A DNA stretch of 64,000 bases from Chiridota heheva (Eukaryota > Echinodermata > Holothuroidea > Apodida > Chiridotidae), in assembly GCA_020152595.1 (NCBI GenBank), contig JAIGNY010003274.1, positions 334,501 through 398,500 of the forward strand, in the 5' to 3' direction. The notes under the pieces are model-generated. The model was not told the DNA's origin, searched no databases, and saw only the letters and a program-made list of their open reading frames with translations. Below are positions 63,685 to 64,000 of this stretch, in pieces. How positions within the stretch are numbered: position 1 is the stretch's first letter; the number at the start of each line of letters is the position of its first letter. The position numbers and the translations under genes were made by a program.

Positions 63685-63970
63685 CAACTTCATTGAGCTA
63701 AAATAAAAAAACAGAAGATCTGACAAAGAATAACAAGATTATCTCCTTGTAAACAATACCTCTTTCAAAATTGCTGTAAAATAAGAACGGCCCATTTTTC
63801 GGTTTTGACCCTTAACTTGTTGCCCCCTGCCCCGTCCTGGCTTGGTTGGATACCGTGCATCAACTCTGCTTGCCATCGTTTCCCACTTCAGCTGAGGTGG
63901 TTCACCATCAACCACAAACACCAGCTTCACTCCCATCTGGATCAAGTTCGACACGCGGAAAAACAAATTT
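35734..63970 (-). CDS. GEN1: GEN1 Holliday junction resolvase orthologue, exon 2 to stop
   Basis: GEN1 is a FEN1/XPG-family nuclease that cuts Holliday junctions symmetrically. Exons, 5' to 3' on the - strand: 63970-63760, 60922-60833, 60189-60103, 59306-59078, 57491-57300, 51569-51449, 43844-43644, 41879-41748, 39428-39290 and 39198-35734. They carry the XPG-N end ([11 protein letters not shown]), GEAEA, TEDGD and [13 protein letters not shown] (helix-two-turn-helix), the Cys-rich insert peculiar to GEN1, the GFP-x5-IQEY and KLEWP-x6-EKILPL segments of the core, a chromodomain-like strand ([12 protein letters not shown]), and a very long acidic tail. Total length is about 1,600 codons in the window, against 908 residues in human GEN1. 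Exon 1 (MGV..., first acidic residue) is off the edge. Frame breaks at five places and one in-frame stop are described under their exons. Confidence 0.94.
35860..36200 (-). repeat. Coding tandem duplication of about 50-55 residues in the GEN1 tail
   Basis: Two copies of ETSTNED...[13 protein letters not shown], then EHEQNIC-x-DDSIDDSQ and FLPINIHE, stand side by side. They differ by substitutions and small in-frame indels (for example an added FTEIL), so both have been kept in frame. Confidence 0.9.
36600..36745 (-). repeat. 42-bp coding repeat, 3 copies
   Basis: The 14-residue unit EL(H/Y)[11 protein letters not shown] occurs three times within the GEN1 tail; the last copy leads into [13 protein letters not shown] related [11 protein letters not shown] stands near 37300. 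Confidence 0.92.
37762..38095 (-). repeat. 18-bp coding minisatellite (NTNG/DTNG/HTNG) in GEN1
   Basis: The six-residue unit x-TNG-x-D is repeated with variation over about 110 residues ([20 protein letters not shown] and relatives). The 18-bp period keeps the frame. The region is very Asn/Thr-rich and surely disordered. Confidence 0.92.
39290..39428 (-). CDS. GEN1: GEN1 exon: basic-to-acidic linker
   Basis: 139 bp, enters phase 1 and leaves phase 2, acceptor CTAAACAG, donor GTGAGT. It encodes [20 protein letters not shown] and [30 protein letters not shown] continues the Lys-rich stretch that follows the chromodomain-like region in GEN1. Confidence 0.85.
40380..40505 (+). other. G-rich tract, possible G-quadruplex
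   Basis: Dense GGGG runs (GAGGGGTGGTGGGGGAGGGG and similar) on the + strand within a GEN1 intron; the C-rich strand would be in the transcript. Confidence 0.55.
40560..40790 (-). repeat. Dispersed repeat, inverted partner at 20040-20290
   Basis: Complementary to the PAXIP1 intron segment; shared text includes CCCCTACTCCTGGGGTAGGG and AAAGAGAGGCTCAATGAAGA (the latter occurs twice here). Confidence 0.62.
41748..41879 (-). CDS. GEN1: GEN1 exon: end of the chromodomain-like region
   Basis: 132 bp, enters phase 1 and leaves phase 1, acceptor TTCCAACAG, donor GTTAGT. It encodes [20 protein letters not shown] and [20 protein letters not shown]. The LFE-x-x-YP-x-x-V helix matches the LFEAAYPEIV motif of GEN1. 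Confidence 0.92.
41936..42150 (-). repeat. SINE 3'-tail fragment
   Basis: On the - strand, TGTCCTTAAGCAAGACACTT and CAGTCCACTCAGCTGTAAAATG resemble the tail of the SINE at 63170-63358. Confidence 0.6.
42168..42895. mobile_element. MITE family A copy interrupted by a retrotransposon piece
   Basis: The left arm (AGTTTATCTTACATGAGAGAGGACTTC) and centre run to about 42594 (CTGATTTCAGTCGTT). After the retrotransposon piece the right arm resumes at about 42828 (AACTTTAAACTTGAATATCTCC) and is then truncated. Confidence 0.7.
42596..42834 (-). mobile_element. RNase H fragment of the I-type retrotransposon
   Basis: On the - strand it reads [33 protein letters not shown] and LNLKWDN, like the RNase H of the 45-48 kb elements. 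It lacks both ends of the element. Confidence 0.8.
42896..43640. other. GEN1 intron, no clear feature
   Basis: A purine-rich GGGAGGGGGAAGGGGG stretch near 42905; otherwise nothing recognised before the next exon. Confidence 0.5.
43644..43844 (-). CDS. GEN1: GEN1 exon: nuclease core end and chromodomain-like start, with a frame break
   Basis: 201 bp, acceptor TTTTTTCAG, donor GTAAAG. It encodes [28 protein letters not shown], then [20 protein letters not shown]. The preceding exon ends in phase 0, yet this frame begins two bases in. Reading TCA then a run of five T, one further T would give S-F-F-A-Q-K-L-E-W in phase, matching RFTLEKMEW of GEN1 in length. One base is therefore probably missing from the T run at 43837-43841. 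Confidence 0.9.
43874..44438. mobile_element. MITE family A, complete copy
   Basis: The best full-length copy: the left arm starts AAAGGGTTAGTTCAAGGTTT and the right arm ends CACTGAACTAAGCCTTT. About 565 bp, arms of about 110 bp, no ORF. Confidence 0.78.
44592..45331. repeat. 19-bp minisatellite, about 39 copies
   Basis: Units of GGGTGACCTTGGTATTACA, fairly diverged. The array stops at the retrotransposon block and resumes for a few units at 48800-48872, so the block was inserted into it. Confidence 0.93.
45332..46981 (-). mobile_element. I-type non-LTR retrotransposon, 5'-truncated copy B
   Basis: 5' to 3' on the - strand: [58 protein letters not shown], RNase H text ([42 protein letters not shown]) and a Cys-free tail, ending in (CAAA)n at 45332-45346. 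The upstream RT fingers and palm are missing. Several frameshifts show it is dead. Confidence 0.88.
46982..48799 (-). mobile_element. I-type non-LTR retrotransposon, copy C with RT and RNase H
   Basis: On the - strand it reads [68 protein letters not shown] and [12 protein letters not shown] motifs including the catalytic YVDD. Then after a frame change come [46 protein letters not shown] and [17 protein letters not shown] (RNase H D-E-D residues), ending in (CAAA)n. It is 5'-truncated just before the fingers. Confidence 0.93.
48800..48872. repeat. Continuation of the 19-bp minisatellite
   Basis: Three to four units of GGGTGACCTTGGTATTTACA resume directly beyond the retrotransposon block. 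Confidence 0.88.
48880..49110. other. GEN1 intron, no feature
   Basis: AT-rich, nothing recognised. Confidence 0.5.
49112..49345. mobile_element. MITE family C, partial copy
   Basis: GTTACAAACCGAACGCG...AAGAAACATTTTGACCTCTTG...CTATTCAGATGATAACTGAAAATT...ATCGCATCCCACTAAAGCGAA closely matches 56788-57010. The right inverted end is absent here. Confidence 0.72.
49370..49960. repeat. 234-bp tandem repeat, about 2.4 copies
   Basis: TTAACCAAG(C/T)GGCAATATTATCGCTG, GTGCTG(G/A)(T/C)AGAGTA, ATGCAGCATGATCCCG and CGGAAGACAGAGGACCC recur at 234-bp spacing. Each unit has an AGAGTAAC/GGTTAAGC segment. No coding call is justified. Confidence 0.85.
49965..50865. other. GEN1 intron, no feature
   Basis: AT-rich intron sequence. 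Some words (GATCAAAGATGGCGGATTTT, TATAATGATAGTGCCCAACA) recur inverted near 54550 and 54770, suggesting another dispersed repeat. Confidence 0.5.
50870..51420. repeat. Dispersed repeat E, copy 1
   Basis: AGAGTCCATCAATCATTCATG...TTTTGCACAAAGTCC...TATGTGGCTTGAGCC...AGCTGGTTGCTAACAAGT...GAAAATCGGGGGTGTCGGGT. The same order occurs at 61960-62345 and inverted at 56035-56345. About 500 bp, no ORF. Confidence 0.8.
51449..51569 (-). CDS. GEN1: GEN1 exon: core segment with [11 protein letters not shown]
   Basis: 121 bp, enters phase 2 and leaves phase 0, acceptor TTTGAACAG, donor GTAAGA. It encodes [20 protein letters not shown] and [20 protein letters not shown], matching EGFPFHEVIQEFLLNKDKLV...RPDLLLF of GEN1. 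It lies directly beside a copy of repeat E, whose text fuses onto the exon if the donor is ignored. Confidence 0.9.
51630..52255. repeat. Tandem array of MITE family A left arms, 5-6 copies
   Basis: Each unit of about 100-135 bp reads GTCAAGCATGTCCATCTTAT, AAAGAGGACTTC, AATGGTGAAGAAAGCG, CTTATTCCGTTAA. Some units carry a few bases of the interior. A second case of array growth from this MITE's terminus. Confidence 0.82.
52395..52590 (-). repeat. tRNA-derived SINE
   Basis: On the - strand CTAACTGTGGTGTAGCGGTT holds an A box (TGGTGTAGCGG) and GGGTTCGAGCC a B box about 40 bp downstream, followed by a non-tRNA body (GGTAGACACGCCAGTGCACC). The head looks like a tRNA with a normal D and T arm. Confidence 0.75.
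52722..53395. mobile_element. MITE family A copy with a retrotransposon tail insertion
   Basis: Left arm (GGATTAGCTCAGTGGTTAAG) to about 52977, then the tail insertion, then a partly repeated MITE interior (TTTGGTATCATTTGTGTAGAAAAGAC occurs on both sides) to about 53395. Confidence 0.65.
52978..53162 (+). mobile_element. 3' tail of the I-type retrotransposon
   Basis: TTTTTTTACACCCCTGCACTT...TCTCAGGCACAATTTGACCC...GCCGTGGTGCTGTTAGGCCC followed by (AAAC)n at the 3' end, the same as the end of the copy at 7846-10780. Confidence 0.85.
53400..53900. other. GEN1 intron, no feature
   Basis: AT-rich; contains a first diverged form of the text that is tandemly repeated from about 53905. Confidence 0.5.
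53905..54350. repeat. 115-bp tandem repeat, nearly 4 copies
   Basis: CTTCAAAGATGGATAACTTG, TTGACTTGCTGTTTTTGGTA and TATCCTCTATCATATGAAAT recur at 115-bp spacing with few differences. Confidence 0.92.
54352..54520. mobile_element. MITE family A, right-arm fragment
   Basis: ACAATTGTTACAAGGGTGTC, TAGATTTACTACACCAGTCATTTC, ATCTCCTTAACGGAATAAGA and TTTCTTCATCAGTTTGTTTC follow the family-A order, without the last bases. Confidence 0.68.
54525..55495. other. GEN1 intron with dispersed-repeat pieces
   Basis: GACTTCCCGAGTGCGAAGTCCTTTA near 55025 matches the family near 13680 and 21780. No coding content. Confidence 0.45.
55505..55630. promoter_or_regulatory. Cluster of four CACGTG E-boxes
   Basis: CACGTG occurs at 55510, 55547, 55557 and 55621, two of them in the palindrome AGCACGTGCTAGCACGTG, with related GCGCGT words between. 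A CACGTG cluster can bind bHLH factors, but its position deep in a GEN1 intron gives no proof of function. Confidence 0.35.
56035..56345 (-). repeat. Dispersed repeat E, inverted copy
   Basis: On the - strand: GAATGATTGATGGACC is inverted, and GGGTGTTGGGTTGGAGGGGC, CAATGGCTGGTTGCTAGCAA match the repeat-E order, diverged. Confidence 0.68.
56350..56785. other. GEN1 intron, tandem C-rich phrases
   Basis: A phrase around CAGACCTCACCCTTAAACCATC occurs twice at 56400-56470; a longer degenerate duplication spans about 56500-56760 (CACCAACTTTGATC...AACACCAAATTTAATCC). No gene. Confidence 0.5.
56788..57240. mobile_element. MITE family C, fuller copy
   Basis: Left end GGCTGTTACACACCAAACGC; near the right end GTCGCGTTTGGTGTTTAAAG and CGCGTTCGGTGTGTAAAGGC, its inverse, the last piece repeated about three times. 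Internal text is shared with 49112-49345. Confidence 0.72.
57300..57491 (-). CDS. GEN1: GEN1 exon: Cys-rich insert, with a frame break and an in-frame stop
   Basis: 192 bp, acceptor TTTTCATAG (phase 1 entry), donor GTAAAA. It reads [16 protein letters not shown], then, one frame over, [17 protein letters not shown], a TAG at 57386-57388, then [20 protein letters not shown] and YTLERDVM. Paired Cys (C-x2-C, C-x2-C, C-x-C-x-WH) match the GEN1 insert that ends CCPCEWH. The exon is one base short of the length required by its neighbours, so a base is probably missing near 57441-57444. The TAG is not explained by an indel. Confidence 0.85.
57500..57990. other. GEN1 intron, no feature
   Basis: AT-rich, nothing recognised. 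Confidence 0.5.
57995..58293. repeat. 60-bp tandem repeat, 5 copies
   Basis: Near-identical units of TTCACCAATATTGGTGG and TGCATTCTGCTTCGCTTCCT and GCATCCGGTGCCCCAGCTTC. Alternate units differ at one position (GGTTGC, GGATGC or GGGTGC). Each unit has the perfect palindrome CACCAATATTGGTG. Confidence 0.95.
58300..58688. other. GEN1 intron with a short duplication
   Basis: CTTTAGCGGACAAG(T/C)CAACAAGTTATTCC occurs twice (58400 and 58460). Nothing else is recognised. Confidence 0.5.
58690..58872 (-). pseudogene. Decayed copy 1 of the GEN1 helix-two-turn-helix exon
   Basis: On the - strand it keeps LDRQR, a stop, then [15 protein letters not shown], then skips about 85 bp and ends [11 protein letters not shown], as at the true exon (59306-59078). 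The shared deletion with copy 2 shows one was copied from the other. Confidence 0.8.
58875..59035 (-). pseudogene. Decayed copy 2 of the GEN1 helix-two-turn-helix exon
   Basis: On the - strand CTGGACAGACAACGATTTGT, GCTCTGGCTCTCTTTATGGG and GGGGTGAATTGTTTCCATCT parallel the true exon with the same internal deletion as copy 1. Not open throughout. Confidence 0.8.
59078..59306 (-). CDS. GEN1: GEN1 exon: XPG-I end and helix-two-turn-helix
   Basis: 229 bp, enters phase 0 and leaves phase 1, acceptor TCTCACTAG, donor GTTAGT. It encodes [60 protein letters not shown] and [16 protein letters not shown] supplies a metal-binding Asp and PKGVPGVG is the DNA-backbone helix-two-turn-helix of the FEN1/XPG family. 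Confidence 0.96.
59310..60100. other. GEN1 intron with a MITE fragment
   Basis: A (GTAT)n stretch near 59806 is followed at 59845-59965 by a family-A piece (ATATGAAAGAGGACTTTAAC, GTGTAGAAATGACAGGGGTA). The rest is unremarkable. Confidence 0.55.
60103..60189 (-). CDS. GEN1: GEN1 exon: XPG-I catalytic segment
   Basis: 29 codons, phase 0 at both ends, acceptor TCTCTTTAG, donor GTACTT. It reads [20 protein letters not shown], then YKNFNLIGK. The TEDGD pair of Asp residues lies in the active site in place of the TNDGD of human GEN1. Confidence 0.96.
60190..60832. other. GEN1 intron, no feature
   Basis: Non-coding; an open stretch at 60223-60483 shows no family resemblance. GGTACCCAAGGGGTACCCAA near 60527 is a short tandem phrase. 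Confidence 0.5.
60833..60922 (-). CDS. GEN1: GEN1 exon: GEAEA helix
   Basis: 30 codons, phase 0 at both ends, acceptor CTTTCTAG, donor GTAAAA. It reads [20 protein letters not shown], then [15 protein letters not shown] carries the two catalytic Glu residues of the XPG-I motif. A longer overlapping open frame is spurious. Confidence 0.96.
61150..61985. repeat. 46-bp minisatellite, 18 copies
   Basis: Units of AAATAACCATCCTTACGAGA plus AATGGTCCATCAATCATTCA plus TGGGCT, highly homogeneous. The last unit runs directly into repeat E (TTTTGCACAAAGTCCTCC), whose single-copy start elsewhere has the same AATGGTCCATCAATCATTCA text. Confidence 0.95.
61960..62345. repeat. Dispersed repeat E, copy next to the 46-bp array
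   Basis: From TTTTGCACAAAGTCCTCCTA through ATTATGTGGCTTGAGCC-like text to AAAATCGGGGGTGTCGGGTT, co-linear with 50870-51420. Confidence 0.82.
62350..62880. other. GEN1 intron, no feature
   Basis: AT-rich; GTCATTGACAT, GTCAGTCACC and similar phrases are scattered. No gene. Confidence 0.5.
62892..63026. repeat. (TA)n/(ATATAC)n microsatellite and (ATA)n
   Basis: Alternating TA runs interrupted by CATATA and AAATA, ending in (ATA)n, immediately before the palindrome. Confidence 0.9.
63037..63568. repeat. Large inverted repeat, about 205-bp arms
   Basis: The left arm (63037-63241: TATAGCGCTTTATACTGTC...CAGCTGGGTGGACTAAAG) is matched in reverse by 63364-63568 (TTCAGTCCACCCAGCTG...AAAGCGCTATATA) with few differences. 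The 120-bp spacer holds a SINE head, so the arms look like two SINE tails facing each other. Confidence 0.9.
63170..63358 (-). repeat. tRNA-derived SINE
   Basis: On the - strand GTGGCCTAGTGGTTAAGGCG has a clear A box, GGGTTCGATTCC an exact B box, followed by TGTCCTTGAGCAAGACACTT and CCCAGCTGTAATGGGTACC, a tail type common to many marine-animal SINEs. Confidence 0.85.
63567..63682. repeat. (TA)n microsatellite
   Basis: More than 100 bp of nearly pure TA, closing the palindrome on the right as the (TA)n at 62892 does on the left. Confidence 0.95.
63760..63970 (-). CDS. GEN1: GEN1 exon 2: end of the XPG-N domain
   Basis: 211 bp, enters with one base completing a codon and leaves phase 0, acceptor TTTTGTTACAG, donor GTATTG. 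It reads [40 protein letters not shown] and [11 protein letters not shown], matching NLFFRISYLTQMDVKLVFVM of human GEN1. The Arg/Gly/Lys-rich stretch before GRSYF is longer than in vertebrates. Exon 1 lies beyond the right edge. Confidence 0.95.
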
Positions 63971-64000
63971 CTGTAACAAAATAGAATAAATTATTTTATA

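Noticed and set aside
62882-63726. ORFs rich in Tyr/Ile across the (TA)n tracts
   Set aside because: ATA/TAT codons of microsatellites, plus SINE text.
1-64000. A bacterial-type defence or biosynthetic system
   Set aside because: All coding content is spliced animal genes and retroelements; there are no operons, ribosome-binding sites or prokaryotic genes.

Overview
This is eukaryotic, animal DNA: AT-rich, intron-rich and packed with minisatellites, MITE-like elements, tRNA-derived SINEs and non-LTR retrotransposon fragments. I place it only as a probable marine invertebrate (low confidence). There is no bacterial or phage operon content and no CRISPR array.

Only two genes are supported, in tail-to-tail orientation. 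On the + strand (901-25851) lie ten exons of the 3' half of a PAXIP1/PTIP orthologue, covering BRCT3 to BRCT6 and the stop; the first two BRCT repeats lie off the left edge. On the - strand (63970-35734) lie ten exons of a GEN1 Holliday-junction resolvase orthologue: most of the XPG-type nuclease core, the GEN1 Cys-rich insert, the chromodomain-like region and an unusually long acidic, repeat-bearing tail. Its first exon lies off the right edge. Both proteins act in the DNA-damage and recombination response. Splice phases agree at almost every junction, and where they do not, one missing or extra base explains it.

The roughly 10 kb between the genes (25.9-35.7 kb) holds a complex repeat with a non-LTR RT fragment, nested MITEs, a roughly 33-copy array grown from a tRNA-like B-box sequence, and a head-to-head inverted array. 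Introns hold about a dozen further minisatellites with unit lengths of 16, 18, 19, 21, 22, 32, 35, 45, 46, 60, 115 and 234 bp.

Three themes stand out. First, real exons of both genes are accompanied by decayed tandem copies of themselves (before PAXIP1 BRCT4, the linker and BRCT5 exons, and beyond the GEN1 helix-two-turn-helix exon). Second, several minisatellites visibly start inside or at the end of a transposable element. Third, both genes carry single-base frame breaks, mostly in short homopolymers, which look more like assembly errors than gene death, although one in-frame stop in GEN1 is not explained that way.
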